Source: an uncultured Pseudorhodobacter sp. (lineage in GTDB: Bacteria; Pseudomonadota; Alphaproteobacteria; Rhodobacterales; Rhodobacteraceae). From it: 6,428 nt of DNA. Below, in pieces: positions 1-5,824 of this stretch. The translations under genes were made by a program, and so were the position numbers. The notes beneath the pieces were generated by a model that saw nothing but the letters and a program-made list of their open reading frames with translations, was not told where the DNA came from and ran no database searches. The DNA lies in contig CAMFIX010000178.1 in the NCBI GenBank assembly GCA_945952425.1, positions 1 through 6,428 on the forward strand. The letters run 5' to 3'. Positions within the stretch are counted from its first letter, which is position 1; each line of letters starts with the position of its first letter.

Positions 1-800
1 CGCCCTGGGCCAAGGACTTCCCGGGCCTGAGGCTGGAGCTTGGCACCTTCTCCGACCTCGATGTCCTTGCGGGCGAGAAGGTCGATGGCGTGGTGCTGGA
101 CCTTGGCGTGTCGTCCATGCAGATCGACCAGGCCGAGCGCGGGTTCTCCTTCCAGAAGGACGGTCCCCTGGACATGCGGATGAGCCAGGAGGGCCCGACG
201 GCCGCCGACCTGGTGAACACGGCCTCCGAAGAACACCTCGCCGACGTGCTCTTTCATTTCGGCGAAGAGCGGGCCTCGCGCCGGATCGCGCGGGCCATCG
301 TCGAGGCGCGGGCGAAGGCGCCCTTCGCTACCACCTTGCAGCTGGCCGAGGTCGTCGCCCGCTGCCTGCCGCGGCCCAAGCCCGGCCAAAGCCATCCCGC
401 CACCCGCGCCTTCCAGGGCCTGCGCATCGCGGTCAATGCCGAATTCGACCAGCTCGCCCAAGGCCTTGCCGCTGCCGAACGCGCGCTGAAGCCCGGCGGG
501 CTTCTGGCCGTCGTGACCTTCCACTCTCTGGAAGACCGCGTCGTCAAACGCTATTTCCAGCAGGCCGCGGGGCAGGAGGGTAATGCCAACCGCTATGCCC
601 CCGCCACGACCCAGGCCGTGCCCCGCTTTGAAATCGTCACCCGCAAGGCCGTCGAGGCCGATGACGAAGAGCTTGCCCTCAACCCCCGCGCCCGCTCCGC
701 CCGGCTGCGCATCGCCCGCCGCACCGAGGCGCCCGCCAAGGCGCCCAACCCCGCCGACATCGACCTGCCGCAAACCACCGTGAAGAAGAAATCCCGCTGA
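1..800 (+). CDS. rsmH: 16S rRNA (cytosine(1402)-N(4))-methyltransferase RsmH (MraW), 5' partial
   Basis: RsmH is a SAM-dependent methyltransferase that modifies C1402 of 16S rRNA in the decoding centre, acting in the cytoplasm on the small ribosomal subunit. The frame is open from base 3 to the TGA at 798-800, giving 265 codons. Compared with the E. coli protein (313 aa) roughly the first 70 residues are missing, including the start and the glycine-rich SAM motif I. The GTG at 90 is internal, because the frame continues upstream with family-like residues. Visible family motifs are LDLGVSS (96-116), the ERGFSF/GPLDMRM block just after it, HPATRAFQGLRIAVNAE (393-443), FHSLEDRVVKRYF (519-557) and NPRARSARLRIARR (681-722). 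A 25-residue Pro/Ala- and Lys-rich tail (723-797) extends past the conserved core, where E. coli RsmH ends. The stop overlaps the ftsL start by one base (TGATG). The motif set makes the call secure. Confidence 0.97.
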   Translation, partial: PWAKDFPGLRLELGTFSDLDVLAGEKVDGVVLDLGVSSMQIDQAERGFSFQKDGPLDMRMSQEGPTAADLVNTASEEHLADVLFHFGEERASRRIARAIVEARAKAPFATTLQLAEVVARCLPRPKPGQSHPATRAFQGLRIAVNAEFDQLAQGLAAAERALKPGGLLAVVTFHSLEDRVVKRYFQQAAGQEGNANRYAPATTQAVPRFEIVTRKAVEADDEELALNPRARSARLRIARRTEAPAKAPNPADIDLPQTTVKKKSR

Positions 801-1156
801 TGCGTCCGCTGCTTTACATCCTGCCCTTCTTCGCCGTCATGGCCCTGGCCTTCTGGGCCTATCACGAGAACTACGCCACCCAGGGCCAGCTGAAGCAGAT
901 GGCCCGTCTGCAGGACCAGATCGGCAACCTGCGCGACGAGATCGCGATGCAAAAGGCGGAATGGGCCTATCTGAACCGCCCCTCGCGGCTGCGCGAACTG
1001 GCCTCGATCAACTTCGACCGGCTGGGGCTGATGCCCATCGAGCCGAACCAGCTCGGCATGGCCAACCAGGTCGTGATGCCTGAGGCCCAGCCGTTGATCG
1101 TCACCGGCACGACCGAGACCTCCTCCACCTCTGCCGACCAGGAGCAGATCCCGTGA
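800..1156 (+). CDS. ftsL: Cell division protein FtsL
   Basis: FtsL is a small bitopic inner-membrane divisome protein that forms a coiled-coil complex with FtsB and FtsQ and helps activate FtsW-FtsI. This 118-residue protein is close to the E. coli length (121 aa). It has one membrane segment at about residues 4-20 and then a periplasmic coiled coil. Hydrophobic heptad positions L37, I41, L44, I48, W55 and L58 alternate by 4 and 3. A conserved-looking SRLRELA...LGLMPIEP region follows (residues 62-82), then a polar, Thr/Ser-rich tail. Only two residues precede the membrane segment, far fewer than the long cytoplasmic tail of E. coli FtsL. The ATG overlaps the rsmH stop by one base, and no strong Shine-Dalgarno sequence is seen (only a purine run GAAGAAGAAA at 782-791), so translation is probably coupled to rsmH. 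FtsL diverges strongly in sequence, so the call rests on size, topology and position between rsmH and ftsI. Confidence 0.9.
   Translation: MRPLLYILPFFAVMALAFWAYHENYATQGQLKQMARLQDQIGNLRDEIAMQKAEWAYLNRPSRLRELASINFDRLGLMPIEPNQLGMANQVVMPEAQPLIVTGTTETSSTSADQEQIP
1140..1144 (+). promoter_or_regulatory. Shine-Dalgarno site of ftsI
   Basis: AGGAG lies 8 bases before the GTG at 1153 and inside the end of ftsL. It supports the GTG, which overlaps the ftsL stop in a GTGA, as the ftsI start. Confidence 0.7.
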
Positions 1157-2955
1157 TCCGCACGCCCCTTCGCCCGCTTGCCCGCATCCTGGACGCCCGC
1201 GCCAAGGGCCAGAACCCCGACACGATCGAGCGCGAGAACCTGGCCGTCCGCCACGAGGCGATGAAGGACAAGGCGCGGCTGCAATCCGAACGTCGGCTGT
1301 TTTTCCTGGCGGCGGGGTTCTTCATCTCTTTCTCGGTGATCGGCGTGCGGATGGGCACCCTGGCGGCCACCGAGCCCTCCGAGCTGCGCTCCACCACCTC
1401 GGATACCGAGATCACCGCGCAGCGCGCCGATATCCTGGACCGCAATGGCCGCGTGCTGGCGACCAACATGGTCACCCATTCGCTCTATGTGCAGACCGCC
1501 GACCTGATCGACCCGGCCCGCACCGCGACCGAGCTGGCCAAGATCTTCCCCGATATCGACCCCGCCGCCATGCTGCGCCGCTTTACCGATGGGCGCAGTT
1601 TCCTCTGGGTGCGGAAGGTGCTGTCCCCCGAGCAGATGCAGAAAGTGCATGAGATCGGCGACCCGGGCCTGTATTTCGGCCCGCGCGAGATGCGGCTGTA
1701 TCCCAATGGCAACCTCGCCGCCCATATCCTCGGCGGTGCGGCCTTCGGCGCCGAGGGCGTGGACAGCGCCGAGGTCATCGGCACCGCGGGCATCGAAAAG
1801 CAGGAGGACGCGCGGCTGCGCGATCCGGCGCAGTCCAACACGCCGCTGCAGCTGTCCATCGACCTGACCCTGCAGGCCAATGTCGAGGAAGTGCTGGCGA
1901 CCGGCATGAAGACGCTGAATGCCCGGGGTGCGGCGGCGATCCTGATGGATGTGCACACCGGCGAGATCCTCTCGCTGGCGAGCCTGCCCGATTTCGACCC
2001 CAACGACCGCCCCGCGCCTGCCCTGACCGGCGATCCATCCGACAGCCCGCTGTTCAACCGCGCGGTGCAGGGGGTTTACGAACTCGGCTCGACCTTCAAG
2101 ATATTTGCCGTGGCCCAGGCGATGGACCTCGGCCTCGTCACCCCCGACACCCAGGTCGACACCGCCCAGCCCTTCATCTACGACGGCTTCCGCATCAACG
2201 AATTCGACAACCACAATTACGGGCCGACCAAGTCGGTGTCGGACATCATCGCGGTGTCGTCCAACATCGGCGCGGCCCATATCGGGCTGATGATCGGGGG
2301 CGAGCGTCAGCAGGCCTTCCTGCGCACCATGGGACTTCTGGACCCGCCCAAGGTCGAACTGGCCGAGGCGCCCTCGGCCCGCGCTTTGGTGCCCAAGAAC
2401 TGGAGCGGCATCGTCACCGTGACCGCCTCTTATGGCCACGGGATTTCCACTTCGCTGATGAACCTGGCCGCGGCCTATGCCACGATCGGCAATGGCGGGT
2501 TGAAGGTGACGCCGACGCTGATCCATTCCGACACCCATACGCCGGGGCCGCGCGTCATCACCGAGGCCACCGCGAAAGCCTGCGTCATGATGATGCGCCG
2601 CGTGGTCACCGATGGGACGGCGACCTTCGCCGATGTGCCAGGCTATGGCGTGGCGGGCAAGACCGGGACGGCGGAAAAGCCCAAGAAGAACGGCAAGGGC
2701 TATGACGCCGAAAAGATCATCAACACCTTTGCCAGCGTCTTCCCGGCCTCGAACCCGAAATATGTGCTGATCGTCACCCTGGACGAGCCGGTCGAGACCG
2801 CGGGCGCCAAGCCGCGCCGCACCGCCGGTTACACCGCCGTGCCGGTCGCGGGCGAGATCATCCGCCGCATCGGGCCCTTGATGGGCTTGCGCCCGGAAGG
2901 CGAAGGCTCCATGGCATCGCTTGTGGCCTACAAAGACCCGGTGGCGCAGGAATGA
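1153..2955 (+). CDS. ftsI: Peptidoglycan D,D-transpeptidase FtsI (penicillin-binding protein 3)
   Basis: FtsI is the septum-specific class B penicillin-binding protein. It crosslinks peptidoglycan on the periplasmic side of the membrane as partner of the glycosyltransferase FtsW, and is a beta-lactam target. The protein has 600 residues (E. coli 588). It begins with a charged cytoplasmic tail of about 47 residues, followed by one membrane segment at about 49-70. The pedestal domain starts at the RADILDRNGRVLATN motif (91-105). The transpeptidase domain carries all three active-site motifs: S313-T-F-K316 with the nucleophile S313, S369-S-N371, and K503-T-G-T506. A conserved SYGHGIS block lies between the last two. 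No PASTA domain is present. The GTG start overlaps the ftsL stop by four bases (GTGA) behind a good AGGAG site, and the stop overlaps the murE ATG (ATGA). SxxK is preceded by Glu-Leu-Gly rather than the Glu-Pro-Gly of E. coli. A generic PBP2-type enzyme is less likely given the dcw position. Confidence 0.97.
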   Translation: MIRTPLRPLARILDARAKGQNPDTIERENLAVRHEAMKDKARLQSERRLFFLAAGFFISFSVIGVRMGTLAATEPSELRSTTSDTEITAQRADILDRNGRVLATNMVTHSLYVQTADLIDPARTATELAKIFPDIDPAAMLRRFTDGRSFLWVRKVLSPEQMQKVHEIGDPGLYFGPREMRLYPNGNLAAHILGGAAFGAEGVDSAEVIGTAGIEKQEDARLRDPAQSNTPLQLSIDLTLQANVEEVLATGMKTLNARGAAAILMDVHTGEILSLASLPDFDPNDRPAPALTGDPSDSPLFNRAVQGVYELGSTFKIFAVAQAMDLGLVTPDTQVDTAQPFIYDGFRINEFDNHNYGPTKSVSDIIAVSSNIGAAHIGLMIGGERQQAFLRTMGLLDPPKVELAEAPSARALVPKNWSGIVTVTASYGHGISTSLMNLAAAYATIGNGGLKVTPTLIHSDTHTPGPRVITEATAKACVMMMRRVVTDGTATFADVPGYGVAGKTGTAEKPKKNGKGYDAEKIINTFASVFPASNPKYVLIVTLDEPVETAGAKPRRTAGYTAVPVAGEIIRRIGPLMGLRPEGEGSMASLVAYKDPVAQE

Positions 2956-4397
2956 GTGCAGAACCCCGACCGCTTTCCGCTTTGGGCCTCTCCGCCAGGG
3001 GAGGACATGATCCCATCATCACCGGGATCACCGCCGACAGCCGGGCCGTGAAGCCCGGCTTTCTCTTCGCCGCCATGCCGGGCGTGGCGGTGCATGGCGC
3101 GAGTTTCGCAGGCTCCGCGCTGGAGCGGGGGGCGGCCGCCGTGCTGACCGATGCGGCGGGGGCCGCTATGTGCCCCGACCTGCCGCTTGTCGTGGTGCAA
3201 GACCCGCGCGAGGCCCTGTCCCGCGCGGCGGCCCTCTGGTTCGGCGCCCAGCCCGCCACGATGGTCGCGGTGACCGGCACCAACGGCAAGACCTCGACCG
3301 CGACCTTCTGCCGCCAGATCTGGACGCTTCTCGGCCATGCTGCGATCAACATCGGCACGACCGGCGTCGAAGGCGCCTGGGCCGCGCCCTCTTCGCACAC
3401 CACCCCCGACCCGGTGACGCTTCACGCCATGCTGGCCGAGGCGGCCGCGGCCGGGGTGACCCATGCGGCGATGGAGGCCTCGTCCCACGGGCTCGACCAG
3501 CGGCGGCTGGATGGCGTTCGGCTGAAGGCGGCGGGCTGGACGAATTTCACGCAGGATCACCTGGACTACCACAAGAGCTTCGAAGCCTATTTCGCCGCCA
3601 AGGCCGGGCTTTTCACCCGCGTTCTGCCGCCCGAAGGCGTGGCGGTGCTGAACCTGGAAGACCCTGCCCTGGCGCACTTCCAGCCGCCGCAAGAGCGGCT
3701 GACCATCGGCAAGGGCGAGGCCGACATGGTCATCCTCGGCCAGCGCTATGACATGACGGGGCAGGATCTGCGGGTCAGTTTCAAGGGCGTCACGCATCAG
3801 CTGCGGCTGAACCTGATCGGCGGCTTCCAGGCCGAGAATGTGCTGATGGCGGCCGGGCTGGTCATCGCGGCGGGCGAAAAGCCCGGGGATGTCTTTGCGG
3901 TTCTGCCCGGGCTGACCGGGGTGCGCGGGCGGATGCAGCTGGCCGCGACGCGCAGGAACGGCGCGGCGGTCTTCGTCGATTACGCCCATACGCCGGATGC
4001 GATCGAGACCGCCCTGCGCGCCCTTCGCCCCCATGTGATGGGCCGTATCGTCGTGGTCTTCGGCGCGGGCGGCGACCGCGACACGACCAAGCGCCCCCTG
4101 ATGGGCGCCGCGGCGGCAAAATGGTCCGATGTTGCAATAGTGACAGACGACAACCCCCGGAGCGAGGAACCCGCCCTCATCCGCGCAGCAATTCTGCAAG
4201 CCTGTCCCGAGGCGACCGAGGTCGGCGACCGCGCCGAGGCGATCCTGCGCGGGGTCGATGCCTTGGGCCCGGGCGATGCGCTTCTGATCGCCGGCAAGGG
4301 GCACGAGACCGGCCAAGTCATCAAGGGCGACATCTATCCCTTTGACGATGTCGAACAGGCCTCCATCGCCGTGGCCGCATTGGATGGTGTGATATGA
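2952..4397 (+). CDS. murE: UDP-N-acetylmuramoyl-L-alanyl-D-glutamate--2,6-diaminopimelate ligase MurE
   Basis: MurE is a cytoplasmic ATP-dependent Mur ligase that adds the third amino acid of the peptidoglycan stem peptide. The protein has 481 residues (E. coli 495). The N-terminal UDP-binding domain carries the DSRAVKPGFLF motif (about residues 29-39). The central ATPase domain has the P-loop GTNGKT (109-114), the substrate-binding T150-T-P-D153, an EASSHGLDQ block, and DHLDYH followed by K217 in FAAKAGLF, the position of the carbamylated lysine in E. coli MurE. The C-terminal domain holds D400-N-P-R403 in DDNPRSEEP. DNPR is the known signature for meso-diaminopimelate rather than L-lysine, so this cell should have a diaminopimelate-type peptidoglycan. 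The ATG overlaps the ftsI stop (ATGA). The only purine-rich stretch, AGGA, touches the start codon, so translation probably depends on coupling to ftsI. Two potential RNA hairpins lie in the first 110 bases. Confidence 0.97.
   Translation: MSAEPRPLSALGLSARGGHDPIITGITADSRAVKPGFLFAAMPGVAVHGASFAGSALERGAAAVLTDAAGAAMCPDLPLVVVQDPREALSRAAALWFGAQPATMVAVTGTNGKTSTATFCRQIWTLLGHAAINIGTTGVEGAWAAPSSHTTPDPVTLHAMLAEAAAAGVTHAAMEASSHGLDQRRLDGVRLKAAGWTNFTQDHLDYHKSFEAYFAAKAGLFTRVLPPEGVAVLNLEDPALAHFQPPQERLTIGKGEADMVILGQRYDMTGQDLRVSFKGVTHQLRLNLIGGFQAENVLMAAGLVIAAGEKPGDVFAVLPGLTGVRGRMQLAATRRNGAAVFVDYAHTPDAIETALRALRPHVMGRIVVVFGAGGDRDTTKRPLMGAAAAKWSDVAIVTDDNPRSEEPALIRAAILQACPEATEVGDRAEAILRGVDALGPGDALLIAGKGHETGQVIKGDIYPFDDVEQASIAVAALDGVI
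2987..3004 (+). repeat. Short inverted repeat near the murE start (possible mRNA hairpin)
   Basis: CCTCTCC (2987-2993) and GGGGAGG (2998-3004) can form a seven-pair stem in RNA, with one G-U pair and a four-base GCCA loop. It begins 35 bases after the murE ATG. The codons involved (L-S-A-R-G-G) lie before the first conserved MurE motif. Any function is unknown. Confidence 0.5.
3039..3060 (+). repeat. Perfect inverted repeat in early murE, terminator-like
   Basis: AGCCGGGC (3039-3046) and GCCCGGCT (3053-3060) form a perfect eight-pair stem around the six-base loop CGTGAA. It is followed on the + strand by TTCTCTT (3061-3067), a weak pyrimidine/T run. The shape resembles an intrinsic terminator, but the T run is interrupted and the bases encode the conserved SRAVKPGF motif, so coding constraint may fully explain it. 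Confidence 0.5.
3880..3913 (+). repeat. Inverted repeat within murE
   Basis: AGCCCGGG (3880-3887) and CCCGGGCT (3906-3913) are perfect reverse complements separated by 18 bases. A competing small hairpin, CGGGC-GAAAA-GCCCG (3871-3885), shares the left arm, so the two folds exclude each other in RNA. In such GC-rich DNA this may be chance; no function is claimed. Confidence 0.35.
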
Positions 4398-5824
4398 CGC
4401 TCTGGACCTCTGCCGATGCCGAAGCCGCAACCGGGGGAAGGGCAAGCCGCCCCTGGGTGGCGAGCGGCGTCTCCATCGACACGCGCACGATCCAGCCCGG
4501 AGACCTCTTCGTCGCCCTCAAGGACATCCGCGACGGGCATGACTTCGTGGCCAATGCGCTGGCCAAAGGGGCGGCGGCGGCCATGGTCAGCCATGTGCCG
4601 ACCGGCCTTCCCGCCGATGCGCCACTGTTGGTGGTGCCGGATGTGCTGGCGGCGCTGACCGCGCTGGGCGCTGCGGGCCGGGCAAGGGCCGCGGCGCGGG
4701 TCGTGGGCGTGACGGGCTCGGTCGGCAAGACCTCCACCAAGGAGATGCTGCGCCAGGTGCTGCAGGGCCAGGGCAAGACCCATGCGGCCGAGGCGTCCTA
4801 CAACAACCACTGGGGGGTGCCGCTGACGCTCGCGCGCCTGCCGGCCGATGCCGATTATGCGGTGGTCGAGATCGGGATGAACCACCCGGGCGAGATTGCC
4901 CCCCTCTCGCGTCTCGCCCGGCCGCATGTCGCCCTGATTACCACGGTTGCCCCCGCGCATCTGGAGGCTTTCGGCTCGCTCGAGGGCATCGCGGCCGAGA
5001 AGGGCGCGATCTGCGAGGGGCTGGAGCCCGGCGGCATCGCCGTCCTGCCCGCCGACCTGCCCGTGACGCCGATCCTGCTAACGGCGGCCAAGGGCGCCAA
5101 GGTGGTGACCTTCGGCGACAAGACCGGCGATTACCGGCTGTCGGACACCAAGCTGTGCGGGACGGCGACGATCCTGCGGGCGAAGACCCCGGGGGGAGAG
5201 CGGCTTTACAAGGTGCTCTCGCCGGGGCGGCATTTCGCGCTGAACGGGCTGGGGGCGCTGGCGGTGGCCGATGCCTTGGGGCTGGACCCGGCAATTGCGG
5301 CGGGCGACCTTGGCCGCTGGCAGCCGCCCGCGGGAAGGGGCCTGCGCGAGACGATCCTTCTGGACGCGCTGCAGCACCAGGGGTTCGAGCTGATCGACGA
5401 CGCCTTCAACGCCAACCCGGCCTCGCTGGCCGCCGCGCTGGATGTGCTGATCGAGGCCCAGCCGCAGGACGGCCCGGGCCGTTTCGCCAAGGGCCGCCGC
5501 ATCGCGATCCTGGGCGACATGCTGGAGCTTGGGCCGACCGAGATCGCGCTGCACCGCGCGGTGGCCGACCATCCCGGCCTGTCGGCGGTGACGCAGATCC
5601 ATTGCGTCGGCCCGCGGATGCGCGCGCTTTACGACGCGCTGCCCCGCGGCCAAAGGGGCGACTGGGTCGAAACCGCGGCCGAGCTTCTGCCGCGGCTGCG
5701 CAGTCTCGTCGATGCCGGGGATGTCGTCCTGGTGAAGGGATCGAAGGGCGTGAAAGTGTCGACGCTGGTTGACGCCTTCCGCAAAATGGGCCAGAGAGCC
5801 CAACCTGTGTTCGGAGGGGAATGA
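4394..5824 (+). CDS. murF: UDP-N-acetylmuramoyl-tripeptide--D-alanyl-D-alanine ligase MurF
   Basis: MurF is the cytoplasmic ATP-dependent Mur ligase that joins D-Ala-D-Ala to UDP-MurNAc-tripeptide, completing the pentapeptide precursor that MraY uses. The protein has 476 residues (E. coli 452). The N-terminal domain has the SIDTRTIQPGDLFVAL motif. The P-loop GSVGKT is at 108-113 within VTGSVGKTSTKEML, followed by the SYNNHWGVPLTL block. EIGMNHPGEI and a conserved EKG lysine (K203) follow. The DDAFNANP motif is at 335-342, with Phe338 where E. coli has Tyr. GDMLELG, then VLVKGSKGVKVSTLVDAF near the end, mark the C-terminal domain. A stretch rich in Gly, Pro and Arg before AILGDMLELG (EAQPQDGPGRFAKGRR) may explain some of the extra length. 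The ATG overlaps the murE stop (ATGA); no convincing Shine-Dalgarno site is seen, so coupling to murE is likely. The stop codon directly abuts the mraY start in the same frame. Confidence 0.97.
   Translation: MTLWTSADAEAATGGRASRPWVASGVSIDTRTIQPGDLFVALKDIRDGHDFVANALAKGAAAAMVSHVPTGLPADAPLLVVPDVLAALTALGAAGRARAAARVVGVTGSVGKTSTKEMLRQVLQGQGKTHAAEASYNNHWGVPLTLARLPADADYAVVEIGMNHPGEIAPLSRLARPHVALITTVAPAHLEAFGSLEGIAAEKGAICEGLEPGGIAVLPADLPVTPILLTAAKGAKVVTFGDKTGDYRLSDTKLCGTATILRAKTPGGERLYKVLSPGRHFALNGLGALAVADALGLDPAIAAGDLGRWQPPAGRGLRETILLDALQHQGFELIDDAFNANPASLAAALDVLIEAQPQDGPGRFAKGRRIAILGDMLELGPTEIALHRAVADHPGLSAVTQIHCVGPRMRALYDALPRGQRGDWVETAAELLPRLRSLVDAGDVVLVKGSKGVKVSTLVDAFRKMGQRAQPVFGGE
5813..5818 (+). 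promoter_or_regulatory. Shine-Dalgarno site of mraY
   Basis: GGAGGG in the last codons of murF lies six bases before the ATG at 5825. It decides the start: the nearby ATG at 5821 is only two bases from the site and opens a frame without family resemblance, whereas 5825 opens the MraY frame. Confidence 0.8.

Noticed and set aside
90..92. GTG as the rsmH start
   Set aside because: The frame is open back to the window edge with family-like residues, and this GTG lies inside the conserved strand leading to LDLGVSS, so it is internal.
488..504. Perfect hairpin GAAGCCC-GGC-GGGCTTC in rsmH
   Set aside because: It encodes the conserved LKPGGLL segment, has only a three-base loop and no T run after it, so coding constraint is enough to explain it.
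967..2538. Long open frame on the - strand (523 codons) opposite ftsL/ftsI
   Set aside because: Its translation is rich in Gly, Arg, Gln and His with no recognisable domain. It lies entirely opposite verified genes, as expected for antisense frames in GC-rich DNA.
2928..4445. Long open frame on the - strand (505 codons) opposite murE
   Set aside because: It is an antisense shadow of murE: low-complexity Arg/Gly/His composition, no family motif, and fully covered by a gene with intact catalytic motifs.
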